From the NCBI GenBank assembly GCA_021234155.1, contig JAJEKV010000002.1, positions 26,278,617 to 26,342,616 on the forward strand: a stretch of 64,000 bases of DNA. Reading direction: 5' to 3'. Shown one piece after another: positions 1-9,814 of the stretch (position 1 is its first letter; the number at the start of each line of letters is the position of its first letter). This DNA comes from Isoetes taiwanensis. Its lineage: Eukaryota > Streptophyta > Lycopodiopsida > Isoetales > Isoetaceae. The notes under the pieces were generated by a model, which saw only the letters and a program-made list of their open reading frames with translations, did no database searches and was not told where the DNA came from. The position numbers were made by a program, and so were the translations under genes.

Positions 1-639
1 TGGGTTTTGGGGCCGAATTCTTAGCCTTACTTTTGTCCAAGCCCACGGCGAAGGCTTATCACTAGGATTTTTTCTCGAAAACCGAAGAAAGGCGGGGTTT
101 TAATCCGGTGATAAGCTTTCGGCGGTATACAAACAAACATCTATTAGCATTGTATTTCATGGGGTCCAAGTTGTATAATTGGGCGTTCCCTTTATTTTTC
201 TTAGTGGGTAGTTAGCGGTCTTGTGACTACCCACTATCCACCATTGTAGAAAATCTGCTGAGATGAATGAGAAGCCTATCTATCGGGAGGTTTTTGTCGT
301 TTTCATGCGAGCTCCTTCTAGAATTCTAACTCTTTTGAGCATTTCTATTCAAGACAACCTGTATGCAACTAGCTCTTGACTTCAAATTGCCATAGTGGGA
401 GGAAAATAGATCCAAACCCATGTCCGCCAGTTCCTATTGCTTCGCATCTTCAACTGCAACTTCTCGACAATGTCCCAAGTGCAAACGACCAAAACTCGAC
501 CTCCATAATGTAAACCCTACAATAACTTAGAAACACATAGGGTTTACGTTCAAAGGCCGAAACGTGGTTGTTTTTATAGATAACTAGGTGCACCATTTTT
601 TAACATGCATGCAAAGCTATAGCAACTGAAATAATAGAG
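1..639. other. unassigned non-coding sequence
   Basis: No ORF, RNA gene or repeat that I recognise. It could be the interior of the CACTA-like element whose right end lies at 3505, but nothing here proves that. Confidence 0.3.
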
Positions 640-1136
640 ATGGTATCATGTTGGAGCTGCCTTGGCATGTTGGAGCCTAGGTGGCATGTTGGAGCATGCG
701 TGGCATTTTGGAGATTAGGTGGCATGTTTAAGCCACCTTGGCATGTTTGAGCCTAGGTGGCATGTTGGAGCCCACGTGTCATGTTTGCGCCACCTTGACA
801 TGTTGGAGCCTAGCTGGCATGTTGGAGCCCGCATGGCATTTCAGAGCCTAGGTGGCATGTTTGAGCCACCTTGGCATGTTGGAGCCGAGGTGGCATGTTG
901 GAGCCCACATGGCATGTTTGAGCCACCTTGGCATGTTGGAGTCGAGGTGGCATGTTGCAGCCTACGTGGCATGTTTGAGCCACCTTAGCATGTTTGTGCC
1001 ACCTTGGCATGTTGGAGCGTAGATGGCATGTTGGAGCCTGCGTGCCATGTTTGAGCCACCTTGGCATGTTTGAGACTAGATCGCATGTTGGATCCCATGT
1101 GGCATGTTTGAGCTACCTTGGCATGGTCGAGCCTCA
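640..1136. repeat. ~19-bp minisatellite (GGCATGTTGGAGCC core)
   Basis: About 26 degenerate copies of a ~19-bp unit built on GGCATGTTGGAGCC, alternating with CACCTT, TAGGT and CCACGT spacers. Three units make 57 bp, so one strand reads as a 19-residue repeat and the other strand is also open over part of the array. Those ORFs are by-products of the repeat and I do not call them genes. Confidence 0.85.
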
Positions 1137-1905
1137 AAAAACCATACTTTCGTAGAAAACACTGCTACTTAAAAACTACACCTAGTTATAAATCACACCT
1201 CAAAAAGCCATACTTCCTTAAACAATAACTACTTAAAAACAACACCTAATTGTAAACCACACCACTTCAAAAAACCATACTTCCTAAAAAAAAACCACTT
1301 AAAAACTAAAAAACTATACTTTATTAAAAAAACAACTACTTAAAAACTACACCTAGTTATATAAACCACACCTCAAAAAAATCATACTTCCTTAAAAAAT
1401 ACCTTCTTAAAATCTAAACCTAGTTATAAACTATACGACTTCAGAAAATCATAACTTTATTAAAAAACAACCACTTAAAAACTACACCCATTTATAAACC
1501 ACACCTCAAAAAACCATGCTTCTTTTAAAAACAACTACTTAAAAACTACACCCACTTATAAACCACACCTCAAAAAAACAACACCTCAACTTAAGAATTC
1601 ACATCACTTCAGAAAACCATACTTCCATAAAAAATAGCTACTTAAAAACTACGCCTGCTTATAAACCACACCTCAAAAAACTATACTTCTTTAAAAACAG
1701 CTACTTAAAAACTACACATAGTTATAAACCACACTTCAAAAAACAACACCTTCCTAAAAACAACACTTTCTATAAAAAACAAACTACACTTCCCTTAAAA
1801 AAAAACTACACCTTAAAAAAAGACCACATCCCCTAAAAATAAAAATTATAGCCCCTTAAAAAAAAACTACATTGTCTCCCAAATAAACTACACCTCCACA
1901 TAACT
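1137..1905. repeat. ~64-bp A/C-rich tandem repeat
   Basis: Roughly a dozen degenerate units of about 62-66 bp made of the blocks AAAACCATACTTCC, CTACTTAAAAACTAC and TATAAACCACACCTC. The plus strand has almost no G, so the array is strongly strand-asymmetric. It starts directly where the 19-bp minisatellite ends. Confidence 0.8.
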
Positions 1906-2465
1906 ACATGTAGATCTTTTTGAACAACGACATGTAATCTTTTTTTTTTACTGTCGTTTCCTACTATAGACTCAGAATTGGGGTTGTTGTGCGGAGCATA
2001 CCTTCAATGGCCATGTATCCCAAAAGCAATAAAGAAAAACTCTCACAATAACTGCAATGAAAAACTAGGATCCGAGGATCGTTTTAAGCGAGCAGCGCAA
2101 TACTCCATTCGCAAAAAGAATGCAAAAAATGAAAGCCGGCCGGTGACATTTAAAGAAACAGAGACGTCGTTTAAGGACGTCCTGTCGTCGTTTAAAGACG
2201 TTTAGTCGTCAGCTTGCAGCTCAAAGGCGTGCCATGTCAGCTCGTATATGCCCCGTCAGATGCCCATAATGTCGTTTAACGACCTTAACTGCGTCGTTAA
2301 ATGACGTCCTGTGCTTGTTTGATTTGTAGAAACTTGCTAGTTGGTTTTATTTCTATAATAAATTGTAGGTAACAATTCTAGCACGTTCCCCATAAGACAA
2401 ACAACATAAAATACAAACAACACAAATAGATAAACAAACTTATTATTTCCATTCATAAAAAAAGA

Positions 2466-2801
2466 TTACACATTATTTATGTCCATCCTACGGATGTGAC
2501 AATTACCAGCAACCACTTGCATCATTATCTGCACCATTAACGTCGTTTTCTCTTTGTTTGGCTCGGTGAGCCATTCTACCAGTCGTTCCCCGCAGGGAAC
2601 GCCAGATGTTAGTGCAATTAAAAGCTCCCTTTCACTCATCTTTGCCACGATGGTGAAGGGAGGGTTCTCAGCGGGAGAAGCAGAGGGATTGCTGGAGGTG
2701 TCCCTTGGAGGAGGAGGAGGATTACTGCTAGAAGGAACATATCGCGCGAAGGTGGTCTTTAACTGCCAGACCATTATAGCAAGATGGGCAAGAACACTCA
2801 A
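2466..2801 (-). CDS. hypothetical protein, 111 aa, inside the CACTA-like element
   Basis: Not recognised. The ORF runs from ATG at 2801 to a stop at 2466. Residues ~25-45 are Pro/Ser-rich with a five-proline run, and the C-terminal half (from about MSERELLIALTSGVPCGE) is mixed helical-looking sequence. The upstream side has a short ATCCACTT/AAGTGGAT hairpin at 2831-2849 and telomere-like repeats at 2851-2875, about 50 nt before the ATG, where plant telo-boxes are often found. Palindromic CACTA-type repeats bracket it on both sides, so it may be a captured fragment or a remnant of a transposon ORF. The opposite strand is also open for 86 codons, which weakens the call. Confidence 0.3.
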   Translation of the reverse strand: MSVLAHLAIMVWQLKTTFARYVPSSSNPPPPPRDTSSNPSASPAENPPFTIVAKMSERELLIALTSGVPCGERLVEWLTEPNKEKTTLMVQIMMQVVAGNCHIRRMDINNV

Positions 2802-2830
2802 AAGAAAAGAATAACACGAACTACTGAGGG

Positions 2831-2849
2831 ATCCACTTATAAAGTGGAT
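2831..2849. repeat. short perfect hairpin
   Basis: ATCCACTT and AAGTGGAT form an 8-bp stem with a 3-nt loop. It lies between the ATG of the small minus-strand ORF and the telomere-like repeat. Confidence 0.7.
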
Positions 2850-2850
2850 G

Positions 2851-2875
2851 TAGGGTTAGGGTTAGGGTTAGGGTT
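2851..2875 (-). promoter_or_regulatory. short TTAGGG-type telomeric run (telo-box-like)
   Basis: About four TTAGGG units on the plus strand, which read AACCCTAACCCT in the orientation of the minus ORF that starts 50 nt away. Telo-boxes are known near the starts of plant genes, often ribosomal-protein genes. The unit is the 6-bp TTAGGG type, not the 7-bp TTTAGGG usual in most plants. A regulatory role is inference. Confidence 0.4.
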
Positions 2876-2929
2876 CGTATTTGGCATAAGAAAATAATTT
2901 TGTATTCATCATACACGTCGTCCAACGAC

Positions 2930-3400
2930 GTCTGGGCACCAGGCCACGCAAGCCGACGCGACACGTCAGCTCTGTGCGACGTCGTTGAACGACGTCTCGC
3001 TGACGTGTCATGACATGCAGGCCGTCCGCCGTGGCAACAACAGGAGGCCATGCAAGCCGACACGACACGTCAGCTCTGTGCGACGTCGTTTAACGATGTC
3101 TCGCTGACGTGTCATGATACACAGGCCGTCCGCCGTGTCAACAACAGCAGACCATGCAAGCCGACGCGACACGTCAGCTCTGTGCGACGTTGTTCAATGA
3201 CATCTCGCTGACGTGCCATGACATGCAGGCCGGCCGTCGTGGCAATAGCAACAGGCCACGCAAGTCGACGCGACACGTCAGGGTGGCCTGCGTCGTTGAA
3301 CGACGTCTTGCTGACGTGTCATGACACGCAGGCCGGCCAGCTTGGCAACAACACCAGGCCACGCAAGCCGACGCGACACGTCAGCTCTGATTTGCGTCGT
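2930..3400. repeat. 104-bp tandem repeat with nested palindromes
   Basis: Five units: the word GCCGACGCGACACGTCAG (with variants) recurs at about 2952, 3056, 3160, 3264 and 3367, spaced 103-104 bp. Each unit has a ~19-bp near-palindrome (GACGTCGTT/AACGACGTC) flanked by an outer inverted pair GACACGTCAGC and GCTGACGTGTC. The whole ~50 bp could fold as a hairpin or cruciform. The units are rich in CpG and in ACGT cores. Confidence 0.85.
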
Positions 3401-3548
3401 TCAACGATGCTTACGTCATTTAACGACGTTGTCGTCGTTCATAGACGTTATGACATCGTTTATCAATGTGCAGACGTCGTTCAAAGTCGACGATCCCTTG
3501 TAGTGCCTGTTTTTGCCCTGCGCTAAGAGGCAATGGCAGGTGATGGTC

Positions 3549-3576
3549 CATGTAAAAGGGTGAGCCTTTTTACATG
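3549..3576. repeat. imperfect inverted repeat
   Basis: CATGTAAAAGGG and CCTTTTTACATG pair around a short TGAG loop, just outside the CACTA-like terminus. Confidence 0.6.
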
Positions 3577-3611
3577 ACGGTGATGGCGCCTTCATTGCAT
3601 GTGAACCGGCT

Positions 3612-4137
3612 CTTAGGAAAGCAGGGTCTACTGCTGGATCTTTGCCTCTATTGCTTAAGGATCTATCGGATATGAAACTGAAGGACGGATCTTTGAAGCT
3701 TAAGGCCAGGTTTGAATCTGAAGGCCGGACCTTTTGAAGCTTAGGATTGGATTTGAAGCTGAAAGCTGGATGGTTGAAGCTTCCCGACTATTATCTCGAC
3801 TCGCACTGATTCATCATTTGCATGAGACCCACAAAAGAAAACTTATGCTCCAAAGCAAAATCGACAAGTGACAAGTCTCTCACTTGCTTGCCTTCGTTCT
3901 AGAGTTTTTCTCTCTCTAGGATTTAGGAAAAGCCAAGATCATCCAATTCTTGAAAGAATGAGATGATTCTTGCATGCTTTGTTGGTCCACAATTTGAGCT
4001 TCCCATAGCAACGAGAATCTTGCAAAACCAACTCTTCAGTAAAGAGATTTTTTAATTTTTTCAAGTAACTTGATGGTCTACTTTTTATTCCAAACTTTGA
4101 TTTTAAATTGGAAGTTATCCCTATGCACCTACCTGCC
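3612..4137. repeat. dispersed repeat, copy C (left part)
   Basis: It matches 10973-11433 and 26415-26875 closely, starting at AAGCAGGGTCTACTGC. After about 4085 it continues straight into sequence that matches 18068 onward. Copy C therefore lacks the 6.6-kb block present in the other copies. No coding potential is convincing. Confidence 0.7.
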
Positions 4138-4311
4138 TGATGAAATCTGAGTCGCACAAAGAATAATAGATTGAATAGGTGAGAAGAGCCCTCACCATCG
4201 CATACAATATGTACTCTATGAAGAGACACGACTGTACCAAAAGACACAAATCCAGGACTGGATCGATGACATGGAATGTATACGTGGACATGCAAAGGCT
4301 GATATTCAACA
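4138..4311 (-). repeat. 3' LTR of the TR-GAG element
   Basis: 174 bp. On the minus strand it starts TGTTGAATATCAGC and ends TTTCATCA, matching the 5' LTR apart from a missing ~46-bp internal duplication. It has the TG...CA ends of LTRs. Confidence 0.85.
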
Positions 4312-4324
4312 CTCCCACTGCCTC
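4312..4324 (-). other. polypurine tract
   Basis: On the minus strand GAGGCAGTGGGAG lies directly before the TG of the 3' LTR, where the plus-strand primer is expected. Confidence 0.7.
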
Positions 4325-4431
4325 AAATGTCCAGATAGAGTTGACAAACTTATAAACACTATTGATCACTAAGTGCCACAAAGATCATAGCACATAGATA
4401 TCCACCCAAACCCACTTAGCTCCCACTCAGT

Positions 4432-5031
4432 CTAAAACAATTTAGATCCATTTTTTCTTGACCCTTCTTCTTCTTTTTCTTTCTTCTTCTTTTTTGGACA
4501 AACAGCAATCACATGACCAAGCTGCTTGCAGTAATAACAAGTTCTTTCTCTTCTGGGATGATTTCGAGCAATGAATGCAGATTCAGACGACCCGTCTTTT
4601 ATTTTCTGTCTGGTATCCTCTTTAAGAAGAGCTTCAATGACATCTTGAGGCTTTAAATCCTTTTTGCTTAATATATTGAAAGACAGAGTATCATAGAGTT
4701 TTGGCAATTCTTTCATAAGTACTGCTACTTCTTCATCATCTCCTATTGGAGATCCAATTGCAGCTAGCTGCTGGTGCAATGCATTATATTCGCGTATATA
4801 TTGCACAAAAGTTATTCCAATGAGCCTTAGATCCAATAGTTTACTGTGCAAAAATACTTAGATGCAGCATTCGCATCGGCTGGTCTTGATTCAGTTCCAT
4901 CTACAAGATTAAGAAGACCCCTTTCTAACAATAAAGAATTAACTCTGAACTTCCAAATTTAGAACCTTTCACCATCAAACTTCTCGGTGCTTGCTGAGGA
5001 TAGCGCTTGGTAGGTTGCAGATAGAGCCATG
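4432..5031 (-). pseudogene. Copia gag (UBN2-type) with CCHC knuckle
   Basis: It encodes the capsid/nucleocapsid protein that packages element RNA. The likely start is the ATG at 5031. The first part, after about 20 codons, contains a stretch typical of plant Copia gags (WKFRVNSLLLERGLLNLVDG). At least one stop and frameshift occur before 4851. From 4851 to 4432 the frame is open for 139 codons and ends with a retroviral zinc knuckle, C-x2-C-x4-H-x4-C (CYYCKQLGHVIAVC), and a lysine/glutamate-rich tail. No pol domain follows, so this was the only protein of the element. Confidence 0.75.
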
Positions 5032-5375
5032 AATTTTCTTCACAGATATTAGTTTGCACATAGATGATTTACCCAGCCTTTAATGCACTCAGATTTGCTC
5101 ATGTCCTTCCATTTATGCTCCGGATGATGCTTAAAAAGAAACTCTCAATGGAATTATCAAAGGTTACATTAATCCCGTTGGTTGATGATCTTCCAGAGTG
5201 GAGCAGAGCAGCCACGTTTGATCTATCTGTAATCCATCACGATTCTCTCAGCGAAATTGGTCGTTTTGAAGAGAAAGCCCAAATCGATGCTTCCAGTCCC
5301 ACTGAAACCGTAAAGCTTGGTTGCAGAATTTGCTGCGCAGGTCTTTAGCTGGATCCCTTCCAAGATTAACCCAAA

Positions 5376-5388
5376 GGCTCTGATACCA
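5376..5388 (-). other. primer-binding site, tRNA-iMet
   Basis: The minus strand reads TGGTATCAGAGCC, the standard plant initiator-methionine tRNA primer site, directly after the 5' LTR. Confidence 0.9.
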
Positions 5389-5608
5389 TGATGAAATCTG
5401 AGTTGCACAAAGAATAATAGATTGAATAAGTGAGAAGAGCCCTCATCGTGGCATATGGTATATACTCCATGAATAGGTGAGAAGATCCCTCGCCGTGGCA
5501 TACAATATATACTCTATGAAGAGGCACGACTGTGCCAAAAGACACAACTCCAGACTGGATCGATGACATGGAATGTATACGTGGACAAGCAGAGGCGGAT
5601 ATTCAACA
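5389..5608 (-). repeat. 5' LTR of the TR-GAG element
   Basis: 220 bp, matching 4138-4311. It carries an internal direct duplication of about 46 bp (roughly 5411-5520), which accounts for the length difference between the two LTRs. Confidence 0.85.
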
Positions 5609-6095
5609 CCACCTAATATGGCCATGTCAATACCAATTTTTTCTCCTGCTACCATGGATATGCCAACAGATGGAAGGTGATGTCCTATTGCAAGGCCCAA
5701 CCTCTACCTACACAGGGCCCATCTATCTGGCAGACAGACCTTTACTAAAGGCTATGGTGATAGACTCCAAACCAACGTGCATGATAAACCGCTCAGGAAA
5801 GAATGATAGACCACAAATTGCTCTAAAAAAGGAGGCGAGGGCAAAGGCACAAGCAGCATCTGGCTCGGTAAATCTATGGCAGGCACTTACACTTGACAAT
5901 AAGCAACTTGTAACCACCAATACAAGCTTATGCAGCTACTGCAGTTCAAAATCCGAGGAGCATTAGACGCAAGTCCAGGTTAATGTTGAGTATTTTGAGA
6001 CAACTTGTACAGAATTCGATTCTCCTATCCATCTAATATGGACATGTCAACACCAATTTTCTCTCCTACCATCGATATGCCAAACCTCTATCTGC
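5609..6095. repeat. dispersed relic repeat (right part of copy C)
   Basis: Similar to parts of 6716-6965, 7940-8360, 8480-8615, 18040-18760 and 33775-34480. Shared words include CATGATAGACCACTCAGG, GGCACTCACACTTGGCAGT and GTTGAGTATTTTGTGGC. Fragments of a lost reading frame recur (for example a KAQAA-containing stretch) but every copy is broken. The family is not recognised. Confidence 0.6.
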
Positions 6096-6103
6096 ATTGC
6101 AAG

Positions 6104-6707
6104 CAGGGAATAAATTACTAATCCCATATTTCTTATTAGCCAGAATGACTTTAGCTAAACTTGCTCGATATTAATCCCAATACTTTCTGTGGTTTAGCTA
6201 AAGTCTACATATTTTTCCTCTCATACTGTCTAGCGTTTAGCTAAACTAACCTAAACATCATCTTAAAAATTTCTATGACGTGCCTAACGAAAATTATTAA
6301 ATCAAATTACTATACTTTTTTTCAATTGTTTCCACTTATTTTAGTCATTTTCTTTGCCAAAACATTCTAAAATAATGCTAACTAGCAAAATTTATGACTC
6401 AAATTAATTTATAATGCTAGAAACTAAATTACTAATCATACATTTCTTATAAACTAGAATGATATTAGCTAAACTAGCCCGAAATTCATTCTAAAACTTT
6501 CTATAGTTTAGCTAAACAATACAAAATTTCACTCTCTTACTTTCTAGCATTTGGCTAAAGAGCTCCAGAGTTGGTTCAGTCCCGAAAAAAGTTAAGCTAA
6601 AATTATTATTTTTTTCCCAAGTTTTTCCATTTACTTTAGCCAAGTTTTTTCGAAAATGTGCTAAAAAATCGCCAAATAGCTAAGTTTAGCCCTTAAATTA
6701 TTCCATG
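6104..6707. mobile_element. hAT-like MITE, 604 bp
   Basis: It is flanked by a perfect 8-bp direct repeat ATTGCAAG (6096-6103 and 6708-6715), the duplication length of hAT transposons. The ends are inverted: CAGGGAATAAATTA on the left and, on the minus strand, CATGGAATAATTTA on the right (two mismatches in 14). The interior is AT-rich, non-coding and full of TTTAGCTAAA-type palindromes. No transposase, so it is non-autonomous. Confidence 0.8.
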
Positions 6708-6715
6708 ATTGCAAG

Positions 6716-6965
6716 CTAAACCCCTATCTGCATTGGGCCCACCTATCATGGCAGAAAAACGTTTGCTAAAGGCTATGATAGAGTCCATTCCAACGTGCAT
6801 GATAGACCACTCAGGCGAGTAGCACATGTCATAAACTGCTCAAAGAAAGGAGTCGAGGGCACAGGCAAAATGCCTGGCTCGGCAGACCTATGGCTATCAC
6901 TCACACCTGGCAGTAAGCAACTGCAACCACCAACGTAGGCTCATGTAGGTACTCTGGTTCGACCA
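6716..6965. repeat. dispersed relic repeat
   Basis: Another partial copy of the family at 5609-6095, resuming directly after the MITE target duplication with CTGCATTGGGCCCACC and CATGATAGACCACTCAGG. Confidence 0.55.
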
Positions 6966-6989
6966 TTAATGAAGGGCTGGAAGCAAGTC

Positions 6990-7440
6990 CATATTAATGA
7001 TGAGAACTTTGCAGCGAAACTTGCAACTCGCTAAAAAAATAGAATCCTCATCACCCGCTGCATTGCCAAAAAAGAAGTTGACTACAAAGAAGCAAGGTAC
7101 CTCCAGCATGGGCCTCTGCATGCAGCATTTGATGCTTGCTTTAACCTTACACAAATTGAACACCATCAGGCTAGGTCAAACATTACCAAGCTCCAAATTG
7201 ATCTTGCCATAACATCTAACATGTTGAACACCATATTCCAGGATATGGAATGCTTTGAGCATAATGCCAGAGAGAATATTGCTCAACTCCACACAGATGC
7301 CGCAGATATGTCTAGCACGATCGAACGAGTTCTTCAAAGAGCTTCAATGAATGGTCAAATACGGAGGTTTCAAGCCCTATAAGACAGAATCAAAGACTTA
7401 GAAAAGGTAATACTGCCAAGAATGCTGACATAGTTCCCGG
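6990..7440 (+). pseudogene. relic ORF with coiled-coil character
   Basis: Not recognised. The frame 7035-7382 is open for 115 codons without a convincing ATG. It is rich in Gln, Glu, Asn, His and Ala with a heptad-like pattern (around EHHQARSNITKLQIDLA and later IERVLQRASMNGQIRR), so a coiled coil is likely. The frame continues recognisably on both sides of in-frame stops at 7032 and 7380 (downstream DRIKDLEKV), so it is a decayed longer gene. Its upstream end aligns with the dispersed relic repeats, which probably descend from the same unknown gene or element. Confidence 0.45.
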
Positions 7441-7534
7441 GCTTCTAAGGTTGGAGGAAAGCTCATTCAATCAGAATCTTGCAATGAGAGAATTGGAAAA
7501 CACGGTAGCTTTACAAGGTAATGGTCATCCCGAT

Positions 7535-7586
7535 GCACATGAGCAATTGCACATGAGCAAATGAGCAATTGCACATGAGCAATTGC
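7535..7586. repeat. short tandem repeat GCACATGAGCAATT
   Basis: About three and a half copies of a ~14-bp unit containing the palindrome CAATTG. Confidence 0.7.
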
Positions 7587-7939
7587 CATAAGAGAAATAG
7601 CCGATTCACAAGGCAAATTGTTTCTCGATGAAGGAGAAAAAATTGTGGTACGCCCATGTAGAGCTATGTATTACCCAACGGGCCGAGTTTGCATGCATTT
7701 TGAACCTATGAAAACATGATTCAATGCCAGATCTAGCTCATTCTAGCAGCAGACCCACTTAGATCAAGCAGCATTAAGACTTCAGACTTTGCCAACCAGA
7801 CCCATTGCTCCATCTGCTCGCGGGAAGGATGATATTAGGCAAGCACTCCAATAGAAGGAGAATCATAGGTGCCACAATCTGGTGGTCCATTGGACTCCAA
7901 GTGGAGGCGCATGAGGATCTCGCAAAGAAGATCCTGATA

Positions 7940-8360
7940 ATAATCCTCTCTAGGATGATAAACCACTCAGGAAAGAATGACATATCACAAATTGCTCTAA
8001 AAAGGGTGGCGAGGGCAAAAGCACAAGCAGCATGTTTGGCTCAGCAGATCTATTGCAGGCACTCACACTTGGCAGTAAGCAACTCGTAACCACCAACACA
8101 GGCTCATGTAGCTACTCCAGTTCAACAATTCGAGGAGCCTTAATAGACACAAAGTCCAGGTCAACATTGAGTATTTTATGGCTAAACTAACATTGAGTAT
8201 CTTGTGGCTAAACTTGCACAAAATTAGATTCCAAATTGAAATTTATTTTTTCTCCTACTATCATGGATATGCCAAAATAATATGGACATGCCAAGACCGA
8301 TAAAATCATATTTTTCTCTCCCACTACTATCATGGATATGCCAAATAGCAAAAATGGAGG
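7940..8360. repeat. dispersed relic repeat
   Basis: A further partial copy of the 5609-6095 family, sharing the CACTCAGGAAAGAATGA, AGGCGAGGGCAAAG-like and CAGTAAGCAACTCGTAACC words. The reading frames are broken by stops. Confidence 0.55.
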
Positions 8361-8451
8361 TGATCTATCATGACCATTGGATTTTCTCCGATTCGAGGCT
8401 TAAGGCCGCGGGAGGCTTTTGACGAAAATTTGTAAAAATCATGGGCACCCC

Positions 8452-8480
8452 TATTCTATTCTATTCTATTCTATTCTATG
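8452..8480. repeat. (CTATT)n microsatellite
   Basis: About six perfect CTATT units. Confidence 0.9.
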
Positions 8481-8615
8481 TGCAAGCCAAATCTCTATTT
8501 GCACAGGGCCCACCTATCATGGCAGGCAAACCTTTGCAAAAGGCTATGATAGAGTCCATTCCAACGTGCATGATAAACACCTCAGGCGAGCAGCACATGT
8601 AACAAAAATTTGTGA
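8480..8615. repeat. dispersed relic repeat fragment
   Basis: A short copy of the same family (AGGGCCCACCTATCATGGCAG and ATAGAGTCCATTCCAACGTG blocks). Confidence 0.5.
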
Positions 8616-9814
8616 TTTGTATAGAAAATCTTTTTTTAAGCCATGTTGAAGTTTGCAAAGTGTACAAGTTAGAAGTCATTTTTTCTGTATCCACGAGCCT
8701 TTGACATTTGCGCATTATTTTTTGTCAACTTCCATCAAGTATTGCAATTTTTTAATACTTAAGACATGTTAACAAGAGAATAGAATAGAGCAAAAAACAT
8801 GTGTAGGTAAGAATATTTTAACTTTGAAAAGGAAATGAACGGAATTTTTTTCTTTTTCTTGAGATTTAATACTTAGTAATCTTTATTCTGATTGAAGAAA
8901 ATGATATTCTTGTCATTTCTTACTCTTTTTGGGAGTGTGAAAAACTAGACTTTCATTCCGTATGCCACTTATGAATTGCCTAATTACTTATGTAAGAGGT
9001 AATGAGCAAGTATAGGAATTGAATCATATCTTAGCAAGAGGTTATGGTCGTGTAACATCATGTTTTTTTTGCGATTTTGGGTAGTATTCTGGCAGATGAA
9101 AGGATTAGGCCATAATTTGTGATAATTGCCCTTTTCATTTTTACATTTGATAATAACTCATGTGGCCAAAGGGGCTTCTAATATTAGCAAATGGAAGTGA
9201 CCAAGATCTACACTAGGAATCCCCTTGTGGTCTCCTTCATGTCATGTAGCCTTGACATCCTCCAAGACAAATGTTTGACAAATATAGCCACATAGGTCCT
9301 ATAAGACATCTATAGAGGCCATGGAGCAACATCTACAGCGGCTTCCTTTATTTTTTTCAAATAACACGACTCTATTGTGCACCACACAACAAGAGGGGGG
9401 GGTTTAATTTTGGAAATTGCAACTGTTGAGGTTCTTACAAATGTTGTGGTTTGAGTCGTTTGCATGTGGAAATAAGAACAAGAAGTTGTTAAATCTGTTG
9501 GATTAGTATAGGAGATACACACGCAACACTAACATTGATTACTAGGCCCGACCTCATGGCCCCATTTGTGATTAGGAAGCTTGTAAGGGTCCCCATCCAA
9601 AGAATATTTTAGACTCTCTAAACACGATTATTTTGACTATAGGAGCCACTTGCTTAGAGTATTTTTATTGCAGTTAAATAACAACCTAGAGTATTTTTAT
9701 TGCAGTTAAATAACAAGTATTCATGACCAGCCACGTCTGTGACAGGTAGGATTTTACTTCCAATATACAACGAACTCTGCAGCAAAAATTTTGAAGCTGC
9801 AAATTTTGCTTCTG
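8616..9814. other. intergenic sequence downstream of the phosphatase gene
   Basis: AT-rich with no convincing ORF. The only structure noted is the 30-bp tandem duplication at 9655-9716. The part next to 9815 is presumably the 3' UTR of the minus-strand gene; no polyadenylation signal stands out. Confidence 0.4.
9655..9716. repeat. 30-bp tandem duplication
   Basis: The sequence beginning TAGAGTATTTTTATTGCAG is repeated once with a 32-bp period (9655-9684 and 9687-9716). Confidence 0.9.

Larger units (their letters stand above)
2150..3505. mobile_element. right-hand end of a probable CACTA (En/Spm) transposon
   Basis: At 3494-3505 the minus strand reads CACTACAAGGGA, the typical terminus of plant CACTA elements. 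Immediately inside it are many copies of a GACGTCGTT-type palindrome, like the subterminal transposase-binding repeats of this superfamily. The same palindrome recurs at 2155-2310, on the other side of a small ORF. I could not find a matching left CACTA terminus, so the left boundary is where the palindromes begin. The element may extend further left, even past the window edge. The superfamily call rests on the terminus and the subterminal structure; no transposase is visible. Confidence 0.5.
4138..5608 (-). mobile_element. gag-only Copia-derived LTR element (TR-GAG type)
   Basis: A compact LTR element on the minus strand: 5' LTR 5389-5608, tRNA-iMet primer site 5376-5388, a degraded Copia-type gag at 5031-4432, a polypurine tract, and 3' LTR 4138-4311. 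The interior is only about 1.08 kb and shows no protease, integrase or reverse transcriptase, so it must have been mobilised in trans. It sits in a dispersed repeat; unoccupied relatives of the site occur near 18100 and 18495. The flanking 5-mers CTGCC and CCACC are only a degenerate target duplication. Confidence 0.8.

Noticed and set aside
719-1067. Long overlapping ORFs on both strands with repeated MFEPPWHVG-type peptides
   Set aside because: They are produced by a 19-bp minisatellite whose triple length is a multiple of three; both strands are open for the same reason.
1958-1985. CTACTATAG as the left terminus of the CACTA element
   Set aside because: It matches CACTACAAG poorly and no 3-bp duplication corresponding to the right flank is present.
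640-3400. Possible CRISPR array because of regular repeats
   Set aside because: Repeats are contiguous or satellite-like without unique spacers, and the sequence is clearly eukaryotic.
2821-3526. Several Cys/Arg-rich ORFs in the 104-bp repeat array
   Set aside because: Each is the translation of the satellite unit and none has a context of its own.
5532-5966. 144-codon ORF as a gene
   Set aside because: It starts in the TR-GAG LTR and runs into a dispersed repeat whose other copies have no matching open frame.
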